A stretch of 64,000 bases of DNA, taken from assembly GCA_037892935.1 (NCBI GenBank), contig JAYXKI010000010.1:1612001-1676000 (forward strand). Reading direction: 5' to 3'. A program made the position numbers and the translations under genes. Below the pieces are notes generated by a model. It was not told where the DNA came from. It saw nothing but the letters and a program-made list of their open reading frames with translations, and searched no databases. Source of the stretch: Phlebopus portentosus (Eukaryota > Basidiomycota > Agaricomycetes > Boletales > Boletinellaceae). Positions within the stretch are counted from its first letter, which is position 1; each line of letters begins with the position of its first letter. Below, piece after piece: positions 1 through 9,991 of this stretch.

Positions 1-182
1 CCCAGACATTTTTATATATACTGGAGCGCATTTTTGAGCAGGTTTTTTACATGGTTATATCAGATTTTTATGTGCTGTATTGACTGAGATATTCACTATT
101 TTTTTTTTTTGCTCATCCAGGATGCACTTTGCGTCAAAAATACATGTGATTTTCCAAATTGCCAACAATTTTGCAATTAGCT
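1..182. repeat. End of a foldback-type repeat
   Basis: This AT-rich stretch has no coding potential. Its right edge (about 155-181) repeats, with few changes, the terminal sequence of the large hairpin element found at 42,784-43,860 (core ATTGCCAACAATTTTGCA). The next bases belong to a gypsy LTR, so this looks like the right end of another foldback copy inserted into that LTR. The rest would lie left of the window. Confidence 0.5.
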
Positions 183-491
183 ATAACTTCTTTTGATCAA
201 GTCAGATTGGGTGCTTGGTCAGCAGTGTTAAGGTGATGGTCAGCAGTAATAAGTTGACAGTAGTAATTACTAGTCAGTGGTGTTAAGTAGTTTACAGTGT
301 TACATACTTGTGGTGTGCTTCTTAGGCACCCATATATTGCCATTAATGTCTGTGACTATTACCTTAGTCACATGAACAGTAGTTTGGCTCTGGTAATTGC
401 TGGACCTGTTACTAGTCATATTTGGAATACTGATCCTGTTGATCTGCTAATTATGTCACTCTTGATGCAAGTTTTTGAGCAGATTCTTTTA
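183..491 (-). repeat. Partial LTR of gypsy copy 1
   Basis: This 309-bp block matches the LTR at 41,975-42,437 (same orientation) and the LTR at 40,018-40,507 (opposite orientation). Its internal edge at 491 reads, on the minus strand, GGGGTAG then TAAAAGAATCTGC. The related LTR at 40,018 starts TGAAAGGATCTGC after a G-rich tract, so the first G of the TG terminus has changed to A here. The distal part is cut off by the repeat at 1-182. Confidence 0.75.
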
Positions 492-1620
492 CTACCCCTC
501 TCTTAAGATGAACTTTTGGAGAAATATTCATCCTAATCTATAAGAAAGCTTGGATAAGGGAGTCACCTAGTGATAGTTGATGTTGCTATCAAACCATCAT
601 TATCACTGCCCAGTTATGTCCAAAGTCACCATTATTTGCATTATTTTCATTATCCTTATTGTAATTTTTAGTATGAATCTTTAGATTCTAGAGCATAGGA
701 GATATAATGAGGTGAGTTCTCTTACCTCTGTTTGCAGGTTGTAGTTGCTGATAATCTCATAGGATGATGACTATAAGATGCAATCAATTTCTGAAGGAAC
801 TACAGCAATTTAGTAGCACGTTAACTGCATATTTCCTAATCCTAATGCACATTCTAATTCAGCTGATACTATCAATAAAGTGAGTATTTTAGTGCAAGAA
901 AGTCATAAGAAGGGTGTCTGGAAAGTTGTAAAGGGTGGTAGGAAGGGATGTGAATGTGAAATGTGAAATGTAAAAGAGTTATGATATAATTAAAAGTGAT
1001 AAGAAAGAAAAAGTTGTAAAGTCATTACTGAATAAGTTTTTATATCACTTTGGAAGTGACTTGCCTAATGTATTGACTGGACGAGGGGTAATATTTAACT
1101 GAACCAATGTATAGTAATAGGTTCACCTACAGTTCATTAGCTCTCAAAGTAGTTTTCAAAAAGTAAAATAGAGTCAGAGTATCTATTTATCACATTGTTC
1201 TCTTTACCTAGACAAAGCAAACCATACAATAATTGACTTGGCTCCTCTTCCTCTACATAGAAGATAAGAAAAGGGTGCATAATACACTATATATCACTGG
1301 CATACACAAGAAGTGCAACAGTAATTAGTTAGTTAAACCAAGTAGGCTTAAACTACCCATCAACTTATTTATAACTCAGCATTTCAGTGAATATGGTGTA
1401 TAAATATTATAGTGAGTTGAGAATGATGGTTATATAAAGGCATAATTTAGTCAAATGGGACCATAGATATCATAGAAAAGATTAGAATGCATAATTGACT
1501 ATATCAGGTCATGATGTAGGAAAGAGGTTGCATAAAAGAGTAATAAAAAGCTTGCATAGATCATAGTTCTTTGCTCTCAGATATAATTTCTTGTAAGTTC
1601 ATCAGCATAGGTGATAGTTT
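492..1620 (-). other. 3' untranslated region and polypurine tract of gypsy copy 1
   Basis: There is no coding signal. The minus strand has a purine-rich tract (GAGAGGGGTAG, about 492-502) directly before the LTR, the expected plus-strand priming site. The block aligns in reverse with 38,991-40,017 in gypsy copy 2, so it is a shared 3' noncoding region of about 1 kb. Confidence 0.6.
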
Positions 1621-2640
1621 GTTAATCTCACTTTCTTCTTCTGAATCAGTTTCATCTGATGAACCAAATTTCTCATCCTGCTTTATGATAGTGAGCATGT
1701 TGTCTGGCTAGTAGATCTCACTTGGATACTGATAGATGGTGATCATCATATCCTTCAGCATCAGATATCTTATCATCTGTAGTCTTTCTTTTGCTTTCTC
1801 TTCTCACCTATTGAGTTTTATAAGGTATTGTAGATTGTAGTTAACTATCCTTCCTTTAACTAGGTGGTGCATGATATCGTCAATTGATAGATTATTTACT
1901 TAGTCTGTAGATTGTCTGACTCCAATGAGCTCCTGGTACCTAGTACCTTTATAGTACTTCATCATATTGAGTACAACCATGAACTGTATAGTGTGGGAAG
2001 TATAAAAGCCTGTCTAATCAGCTAGATAGTTTATGTACTTTATCATATCTATGCTGATGAGATGATAGTAGCTTCATGATATTATTCAGTTAAGAATTGT
2101 GATTGTCAGGCCTTGTCTGTAGGCACAAATTTGAATTGTTAAATAGTAGATGCTTATGACATTCTTATATGTTGGTTCATAGCTAAAGTCAATTTGTCCT
2201 TGATGTAAAGCTCATATCTCAAGTTTGACTGCATAGGTAAGGAATGCATCATCATTAAGTCATTGGACTACTGCATCTCAAGGATTACTGACTTTAAGTA
2301 GTTCTTTTTCTAGTTGCTTTAATATTATAAGATAAGATTGTCCTTTATCTGGATGATGGACTACATTTTATTTGTTAAATAGGTCATTGAAGTATTTCTC
2401 TGGGCATAGGGGTATGATCTCTTCTTTATAGTTCTCTTGGTTAAAGCAGTTGTATAGCTATAGCCATTAATAATGTTTGATAGGTGGCCTTAGTGCAGAT
2501 ATCCAATCAGGTGCATCTTTGAGTGCACTAAATGCTTGGAGTTTATCAAAGATAGGCATATCTGAGTAGTAGTTGTCTTTGAGAGATGACTAGCTGTTAG
2601 AATTTAAGTTGATGATTCTTAAAATCAAGTTTCTTTATCT
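1621..2640 (-). pseudogene. Extra 3' reading frame of the chromovirus (unknown function)
   Basis: Translating the minus strand in the frame whose codons start at multiples of 3 (for example 2,580) gives about 330 consecutive protein-like codons from about 2,620 to 1,621, after the chromodomain and before the 3' noncoding region. All internal stops are TAA, TAG or TGA at places where CAA, CAG or CGA would restore the frame. The C-terminal 50 or so residues, with an acidic FGSSDETDS stretch, recur in frame in gypsy copy 2 (38,791-38,990), where one of these stops is still CAG. An early stretch reads FDKLQAFSALKDAPDWISAL. I do not recognise the domain. It is in a different frame from the chromodomain, so it could be a separate ORF or a frameshifted extension. 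Confidence 0.55.
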
Positions 2641-2739
2641 TTTATACTATCTTATTGGTATGTTACCTCTCTTTTGTTTAATTTATCTTCTTCTACCTTT
2701 GCTTTAAGGTGCCACTATGATGTTATTACTTGGTAAGAT

Positions 2740-4000
2740 TGTTAGATACTTTACTTATCATCTCTATTGTGGCTCTATATGCAGCTCCATCGAATGGAGT
2801 GTATGTGATGCAATTATCTTCTAATTTGTCTTTATTTAGCAATTCATTAATTAAGGTTTAGTGACCTCATTGCCTGAGGGTATCTTTTGTAGAACTCTTC
2901 TATCATTTGATAAGAGTTCTTGAGGTTGTTGAGTAGCTCCCATATTCACTCTTGATATCCTTTCCATTAAATAAGATATTATATCTTATTTTGATAATAC
3001 TGTGTATTATGAATTGTCTCCACTTTATATCTGGCTTGGCCCTCCATTCAATAGGTGGTGGTTTATTCAAAGTCAGTCTTTCAGAGTAGTCCTTTTGCTT
3101 GTAAGGCCTAAAAAGACTTGTATAAAATACTAGATGTATCAGAAGGGTTTCAGGTAAGTATAATCTAAATGACACTTATCTGACTGCCTTCTCAACTTTA
3201 TAAAGGCCTGTCTACTTTATTGCAAGTGTTTTTGTCAGTTCCAGTCAACTAAGATTCCTCATGTCTAGTAACACTTCATCTCCTAGCTTGTACTCTAGCA
3301 GTTTATCTCGATGCAGGTCTGCATAAAGTTTCATTGCCTTATTCACTTGCCTAATTAAATTATAGGCTTCTTGTTGTACTTGTCAAAGCTCCTCTAGGTG
3401 ATTTATTGCTTCTGGGATGTTTAAATCACTAGTCTCCACTATATCCAGGTGAGGGTACTATCTATACAGTATATAAAATGGTGACTAATAAGTGGTTCTG
3501 TATTTTCAATTGTTGTAGGCAAATTCTGCCATATTGATATACTTTACCCAATCTGTTTGGTGGTAGGATACATAGTAATGTAGATACTGTTTGAGTTCTT
3601 GATTGAGTTACTCAGTTTAACTATCTGTTTGTAGGTAATGCACTGTACTAGTTTTCCAATCAACATCAATGAGTCTGCAGAACTCTTGAAGAAATTGCAC
3701 AGTGAAGTTGCTACTTTAGTTGGAGATTACTTATTTAGAGGCCCTGTAGTATTTGAAGATATATTGGCAAAACAAGCATGCCAACTGCTTAGTATTGAGT
3801 ATCCTCTGGCAAGAAATAAACTTCCTCATTTTAGTAAGTTTGTCCACTATAACAAGTATTGAACTGTAGTCTTCATTACTCACTGATAAATCAGTAATCA
3901 GGTCACAAGTTATAGTTTCCTATGGTTAATGCAGTGCTGTCAACAGTTGGAGCAGCGGATTTCAAAACTGTCAAATCAGTTTTGCATGTTAACATATATT
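2740..4000 (-). pseudogene. Gypsy integrase with C-terminal chromodomain, degenerate
   Basis: The minus strand encodes a broken integrase core. A segment near 3,900-3,780 reads like the conserved DLITDLSVS / SILVIVDKLTKM part of chromovirus integrases. The frame 3,175-2,903 encodes the LPETLLIHLVFYTSLFRPY motif that precedes chromodomains, then a chromodomain-like segment ending near 2,900 (RYNILFNGKDIKSEYGSY compared with the family's YLVKWKGY...WEP pattern). Conserved Trp and Gly residues are lost, consistent with G to A decay. In functional elements the chromodomain directs integration to methylated-histone chromatin. This one cannot be functional. Confidence 0.75.
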
Positions 4001-6110
4001 ATAGGATGAGATATATTCTTAGATTATCTCTTCCATCCTCAGCTAATAGTATAATCACTTTACAAGCTCTATGATCTTTTCTGCTCCTGGGTGGCCTGCG
4101 AGCTTATGATCATAGTGTCTTCAGATTAGCAACACTTTTAGATTGGCAGATAGTGAGACATATAATGTATTAGTTATGTAGTGCAAGCCATTCCTGTAAC
4201 TGTAGCTATTGCTCTTCTTGATTGCCAATATTTTCTTCCTGGCCTCCTTAGTATTATAATATCTTTTGATTGTTCGAATGATCAGATCAGAGATAATAAC
4301 CATTTCTATTTCTAGTCTGTATAGATATTAATCTTAGTTTATTATAATGTCTGCTGCTTGATCATATTGGGTGATAACAAGGTAACACCTAAGTTATCCT
4401 TATCTTCTAGCATATAATCAGCTCATCGTGATAGTGCATCTGCCTGATTCTTATTGCTTGGCTAATAGAGAATCTTAAAATTATATCATAATAACTCTAG
4501 TGCCCATCTCACTTGACATCTTGTTAAATTCTAAGCTGTCATGAAGTATCAGAGGTTTGTATGATTACTTCAGATAGTTATTGATTTCTTTGGTCCTTTC
4601 AATAAGTGTCTCCAATGTTTGAGTGCTTCTATGATTGCTAGCATTTCTTTGTCATGCATCAAATAATTTTATTGAGCACTTGATAGTATCTTCAACATCT
4701 CAGTTCTCCTTGGTCATCTTCTTGTTGTAAGACTGCATCAATTGCTACATCAGATGCATCAGTTTTTAATATATATAGTTTGTCTAGCTTTAGCATTGCT
4801 AATAGTACTTCAGTTTTGAATGTCTTCTTGATGCTTTTAAAAGCTTTGTTCTGTACTTCTGTCTAAATAAACTTGTGATCCTTCTTGATAAGTTTGTCAA
4901 TAGGTGTATATAAATCAGTATAGTTTCTGATAAATCTTTGGTAGAAGTTGCAAAAGCCTTGGAACTTTCAGATCTGTTGTTTTGTCTTTGATGTTGGCCA
5001 TTCTCGTATTACTTTAAGTTTGTAAGAATCTATTTAGATGCCTTTTGTTCCTACTACAAATCTCAGATAGTTGAGTTGGGTTTGGAGAAAGTGACATTTC
5101 TCAATTTTGAGATAAATATCAAGTTCTCGGCATTTCTATAGAATTGCTCTGAGGAGTGTCTAGTGCTCTTCTTCAGTTTGTGCTTGGCCAATAAGGTCAT
5201 CTAGATAGTTCAGTGTCTCTTCTGTTCTGAGCTAATATTCAAAGTTATCATTCATGAATCATTAGAATACTGTAGATGAGTTCTTTATTCCAAACATTAT
5301 AACCTTTAGTTTGTAGACTGCATTGTCAACTCGGAATGCTGCCTTCTATTTATCTCCTTCTCAAATTCTCAGATTGTTATATTTTGATTGCATATCAAGA
5401 GTGAAGAAGAATTTTCCTTTCTCCAGTTTCTCTGGTAGGATACTCATAATTAGTATTGGGTATAGATCTGATATTGTCACATTGTTGATGTCTTAGTAAT
5501 TGATTACTGCTCATGCTCCTTTATCTTTCTTTCTAACAAAGAAGACTGGTGCTGCTATCGGACATGGTTCATATGGATGAATCTTTTTGATTTATCCTTT
5601 ATCCAGTAATTCTTAGACATAGACATTGAGTGCTGCCTGCTCTTCTTGTATAAGCTTGATAATAGGCCTCAGTTTTGATAATGGTACTCCTTCCTTAAGG
5701 TTTATTGCCATATCCTATTTCATATGCTTGAGTAACCTCCTTGATCTATCTAGATCAAATACATTTGCATAGTTTATAATTTACTTCAGTAGGAGTTCTT
5801 GCTAATCTCATTTCTATATACTGAGTAATCCTTCTGCAGCTGCCTTCTGCTGTGAATACTGCTGTGATACTAAACTTGCTTTGTTCAGTGGTTGTGATAT
5901 TTAGTTCTGCTGCCTTGGTAACCAATTTTGTTTAAGATCTAGCTTTAGCTTTTCAGCAAGCTCTTTCTTTCTCCTAAGGGTAGTTGGTTGATTAGTTATT
6001 CTAAGCCTTTTGATGTCTAGTAGCTCTATATTGTACATAGAAGTGTCTTCTGTTGTCTCCTACTCATCTTGCATATTAATATTGCTATCTTTAGCTGCTC
6101 ATCTTGTATG
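4001..6110 (-). pseudogene. Gypsy reverse transcriptase and RNase H, degenerate
   Basis: The minus strand retains the RT catalytic motif LNYLDDLIG (about 5,190-5,213) and an RNase H start with TDASDVAI (about 4,735-4,770), interrupted by dozens of stops. The block aligns in reverse with 32,965-35,060 of copy 2, which fixes its identity. These domains would copy element RNA into cDNA in cytoplasmic particles. This copy is dead. Confidence 0.8.
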
Positions 6111-8085
6111 CTTTGGTATAGGAGTTGCTTCTCTGAGTAGTATTAGTCTTGGTGTCTAATTTCATTTTGTTCCTACCATTCATTTATTATGATATTATCT
6201 CTCTGGTGGATGTATTCTAGTTGTCATCCTAGGGTTTCCCTTTGGTACTGGCTGGATTTCTATACTATCTAGTTTCTTCAGTTCTAATAGTCATTGTCTT
6301 TGTAGTAGCTGTTTCTTCCTTAGAAGAGTTATTTATTTTCTCCTGCTCATCTCAGTTATATTTGCTTATTACTTTAGTAATTTCACCTTTGGATGTCTGA
6401 TATAATTGCTATGCTGAGATCATTCTTCTCAGTATGTGTCTTGTTCATCATTACACTATACTTGTTATTTCTAGTAGTTGCTTTGATATGAAGTCTGATA
6501 TAGTTTCCATACTTGGACTCTTTGCTTCATCTGCCTTCTTTGGCTGTTCTAGTTTTAGTGTTACTAGTCAATCTTCCAGTTTTGTTTACAGCTTTGTCTC
6601 TTAAGGGTGTCTATTGTTACTTTCTTTTCATGATGTAAATAATATTCTTGGTGCTCTAAAGTGTCAATAGTTAGCTCTATTCTGAGCTTGTTGCTTCATG
6701 TTATATCTAGGTCTTGTCCTGTCAGATTTGTCTTTCTTTTGCCGCTTTTGCTTATGCTTCCTGTACTTTTACTTCTTAATAGCTTATATAATGCTGAGCT
6801 CAAATAGTATTATATTACTATTCTGATTCTATATTTGATTCTTCCAATCAATTTCTAAATTAACTTTGGCTAAATAGTCAATACCTAAGATCACTCTATC
6901 CTGTTCTGTAGTTGTTACTGCCAGCATTTGTAGCTGTGGCTTAGGTCTATCAAAGATCAATAAGTAGACCTCGTGTATGATTATTTTTTCTTAGTTTGAG
7001 CTTCTATCAGCATTATTCAGGAGTTGAGGGTAATCAAGCTTTTTCTTGAATAGATTATTGTATTATACCAAGTTGGAGTGTATTGTACTATATGTTACTC
7101 TAGAATTGGACTGCTAGGGTCTTTATTTCAACCTTCACTTGAATGAGTAATTGAGGATACAATGCATGTATTAGCAATTACTTATTATATATTGTTTCAC
7201 TGAGGTTGAATCTAGAAGGTATGAAACTCTGGTTATTGAAACTATTCCTACTACCCTTCGTACTCTCACATTGCATAGTCTCATTCAATAGAGATTCTAG
7301 TCTTTTTCCTATTGCTCTTTACTTGTTAAGGATTTCGAGAAGTTATTTTGGTATTCTTTATCATGCTTGCAGGTGTAGCCTGCTAATTTGTCTCCTTTAG
7401 CCTATATTATGTGATCATAGTGGACTGGCCTTTAACAATACAGATTAGAACATGTTTCCTTGAAATTCACAGCTCGTGCTATTATCAACTTTTATTTCTG
7501 ACCATTTATTCTCTTTCTCAACTGTACCCTTTTGCTTTCTTGGTGCTTTGCAATTCTTTGAATAGTGTCCAATCTTTCTACAGTTATAGTATTTAGCTCT
7601 CTTTTTCAGCAAGCCTCAGAGTGCATCTACATTCATAGCATCTAGATCTCATTTCGATTATTGTATTAGTAATTGAAATAATGATTGTCTATTTATTTTG
7701 AATCTCAGAGTATATGTCTGACTTTTAATCAGCTTCTATCTAGCATTCATATCTGCTAAGTTGCTCATCCATATCATCCATTCTTTTAGCTTATACTTTT
7801 TGAAAGTGTCAGATTATACAGATTTAACTCATCATTTGACCCAATTATCTAGTCTTTTGACATAGATGTACTTGAGCATAGTAGCATTGATTGATGGTGG
7901 TGCCTTAGCTCTGAGTTATCGAAATTTGTCATTATATGCTCTAATGCTTAATTCTTTTTGCTAGATGTGTAGGAGATAGAATAGCACTTCTTATTCTCCA
8001 ACTATTAGATGTCCTGCTCAGACTCTCATTCAATCCAATATCTGCTTGAGAGATATAAACATTCCTCCTCCATTTGGGTCAATAA
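6111..8085 (-). pseudogene. Gypsy Gag and protease region, degenerate
   Basis: On the minus strand about 7,600-7,555 reads YNCRKIGHYSKNC, a CCHC zinc knuckle that has lost its first Cys (TGT to TAT) and its Gly (GGA to AGA), both G to A changes. Near 6,900-6,850 the phrase VILGIDYLAKVNLEIDW matches the segment linking protease to RT in Ty3/gypsy polyproteins. No intact frame over 70 codons survives on the coding strand. This segment has no counterpart in gypsy copy 2. Confidence 0.65.
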
Positions 8086-8291
8086 TATTAAGATTATATA
8101 ATCTTTGGCTTACTCAGGCTATGAGTTATTCTCTGCCTAGTTGTAATATGGACCCTAAACTCATTAGTCTAGTAATACTAACCTAAGTGAATACCTAGCT
8201 AGATAGCTTAATAGAAAAGCATCTGATATATACTTAAGAGATCCTAGGTTCAATCCCTGGTCTGACTAATCACCTTTTCTTAACTCTAATA
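8086..8291 (+). mobile_element. tRNA-containing SINE-like element, copy 1
   Basis: About 206 bp homologous to the copies at 11,609-11,806 and 23,572-23,780. It contains a decayed tRNA-like module (about 8,197-8,269) with a B-box match GGTTCAATCCC and a T-arm stem CTAGG/CCTGG. It sits inside gypsy copy 1 near its Gag region. The target duplication is unclear (possibly ATAAT). Confidence 0.65.
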
Positions 8292-8395
8292 GATAATTGC
8301 TGGAACTGGTTTCAGCTTTTCTTTATCATTAAATGATATCAAGGTCTGCTTCTCTATAAACTAATTATAGCTGTTGCCTTTAAGTGCTACAAATA
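8292..8395. other. Short AT-rich spacer
   Basis: This is 104 bp of AT-rich sequence between the SINE-like element and the first copia LTR. It is probably the remaining 5' edge of gypsy copy 1. I see no gene or motif in it. Confidence 0.4.
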
Positions 8396-8646
8396 TGTTA
8401 GATCACACAAATCTAGCAAGAAAGTACTAAGTCTAGTGGTAAGTACACTTGATGTATATTGACAGTCTAACTATATACTTGAGTCTAGTGGTGAGTACAC
8501 TTGATGTAGAGTACTCACCAATGGACTGTGTCACTTTTATAGAAGATTATATAAGCATCACATGATCAAGAAAGCAGACATAACAAAGAATATAAACAGA
8601 ACAATAAATAAAGAATAGTAACACTATCAGGATCATACTTCTAACA
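8396..8646 (-). repeat. Copia LTR, minus strand, with adjacent polypurine tract
   Basis: About 251 bp bounded by TGTTAGATC and CTTCTAACA, the inverted form of the family LTR TGTTAGAAG...ATCTAACA. The next 22 bases (8,647-8,668) are the inverted polypurine tract and pre-LTR sequence found before every 3' LTR of this family, so this is a 3' LTR. The rest of that element is missing, and 8,669-8,709 is unrelated AT-rich sequence. Confidence 0.85.
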
Positions 8647-8709
8647 CTCTCCCCAATCTGACACTTCTGTCACATATATATCATAGATGCATACACATTC
8701 ACATGCGTG

Positions 8710-8961
8710 TGTTAGAAGTGTGATTCTAACACTTTTAGTATTTTATAGTTTATTATTCTGTTTATATTCTTCCTTATGTCCGCTTTCTTGATCATATAAT
8801 ACTTATGTAATATTCTATAAAAGTGGCACAGTCCATTAGTAAGTACTCTACATCAAGTGTACTTACCACTGGACTCAGGTATGTAGTTAAACTGCTAATA
8901 CACATCAAGTGTACTCACCACTGGACTCAGTGGTCCCTTGCTGGATTTGTATGATCTAACA
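8710..8961 (+). repeat. Copia 5' LTR, plus strand
   Basis: 252-bp LTR with TGTTAGAAG...ATCTAACA termini, followed at once by the family primer-binding site GGTTATGAGCC (8,962). The orientation is opposite to the LTR 64 bp to its left, so the two do not belong to one insertion. Several differences from the 22,416 LTR are C to T or G to A, marking an older copy. Confidence 0.85.
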
Positions 8962-9813
8962 GGTTATGAGCCTTGAGCTCTAGCTGTCTACACTGCCACA
9001 TTTTTAAGTTTTTAGGTTTGGAGAGCTACTGCTATTGTCAGAGAAGCTTTTGGTGTTCTGGACTGGCCTTTTAGTGTGTTCCTAGTGTTCCCATCATCTT
9101 CTGCACCCTTCTGTACAGTTTCCACAGTCCCAGAGCCCTCTGCCTTCTTCTTTGGCCTTTATTAGTGCCAAATCTCCCCAAAAATCCGCCACTTGATTGC
9201 TCCACAACTGTCTAGGCATTTTTGACGCCCATTAGCACGTTTACTCGGCTTATATAGGCCTACTGTCCTGATGAGTTTCAGCCTGATCCGTCGCGATTTG
9301 ACACCGCTATAGCTCTATCACTTTTAGCTATTTTTGAAGTTGCATTGCCTATCCCAGGTGAACTGCTGATCCATTTCTCACGAAATTTGAAAAAATCTAT
9401 TTGGCCTATTTCCTTGTCCCCTGTCGCGAAGTTTCAGCCAAATCGGTCAAGATCTTGTCAACTTATTGAAGGATCTTTGTTTTGTACCCTATTTTGGCAA
9501 CTTTTGATTTTCTCGGCAACCGCTGATCCGATCCGGACGCCCTTTGGTGTGCATATGGCTCCCATACCTGTGCATACTTCCACCAAGTTTCAGCTTGAGC
9601 AGCCGCAGTTTAACTGCGCTGTGGGCATTTCTTGTATCGACAGAAATCATTGATTGCTATTGATCTGCTAATCCGATCCATATGCTCTTTGCACTATTCA
9701 ATTTCGCTCGTCGTCCTCTATCTGTGTGTCAATTTGTACACCATTCCGCCTAGCCGTTCCTCTCTGTGCTGTATTTTGTGTCTGGCAGCTCTGGTGTTAA
9801 TTGGTGTGTAGCT
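8962..9813 (+). mobile_element. Truncated copia leader region
   Basis: Primer-binding site plus about 850 bp of the family's long untranslated leader (compare 12,673-13,530). It breaks off at 9,813, where sequence switches directly into an inverted LTR. No Gag remains. Scattered CpG loss compared with the leader at 13,000-13,500 marks it as decayed. Confidence 0.75.
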
Positions 9814-9991
9814 CCAACTACATACCTGAGTCCAATGGTGAGTACACTTGATGTAAAGTACTCACCAATGGACTGTGCCGCTTTTACAAAAGATTACATA
9901 AGTATCACATGATCAAGAAAGCGGACATAAGGAAGAATATAAACAGAATAATAAACTACAAAATACTAAGAGTGTCAGAATCACATTTCTA
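9814..9991 (-). repeat. Partial copia LTR of element X
   Basis: This is the first 178 or so bases of the LTR on the minus strand (terminus at 9,991 mutated to TATTAGAAA). The last 75 or so LTR bases are missing, because at 9,814 the sequence passes into a plus-strand leader. On the other side the LTR abuts the middle of pol directly, so most of pol up to the LTR has been deleted. Confidence 0.7.

Larger units (their letters stand above)
183..8395 (-). mobile_element. Degenerate Ty3/gypsy chromovirus, copy 1
   Basis: Read on the minus strand from high to low coordinates, recognisable pieces appear in standard Ty3/gypsy order: Gag zinc knuckle (about 7,555-7,600), protease/RT linker (about 6,850-6,900), reverse transcriptase with YLDD (about 5,195-5,210), RNase H, integrase (about 4,000-3,200), chromodomain (about 3,060-2,900), an extra downstream frame, a purine tract and an LTR. 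All frames carry many stops. The 5' LTR is absent: a copia LTR begins at 8,396. About 2 kb (3,950-6,110) and the 3' part (1-1,770) align with the inverted copy at 32,965-40,507. Confidence 0.85.

Noticed and set aside
183..8395. A CRISPR array or prokaryotic features in the repeat-rich half
   Set aside because: There is no regular short repeat-spacer pattern, and the genes to the right are eukaryotic with introns.
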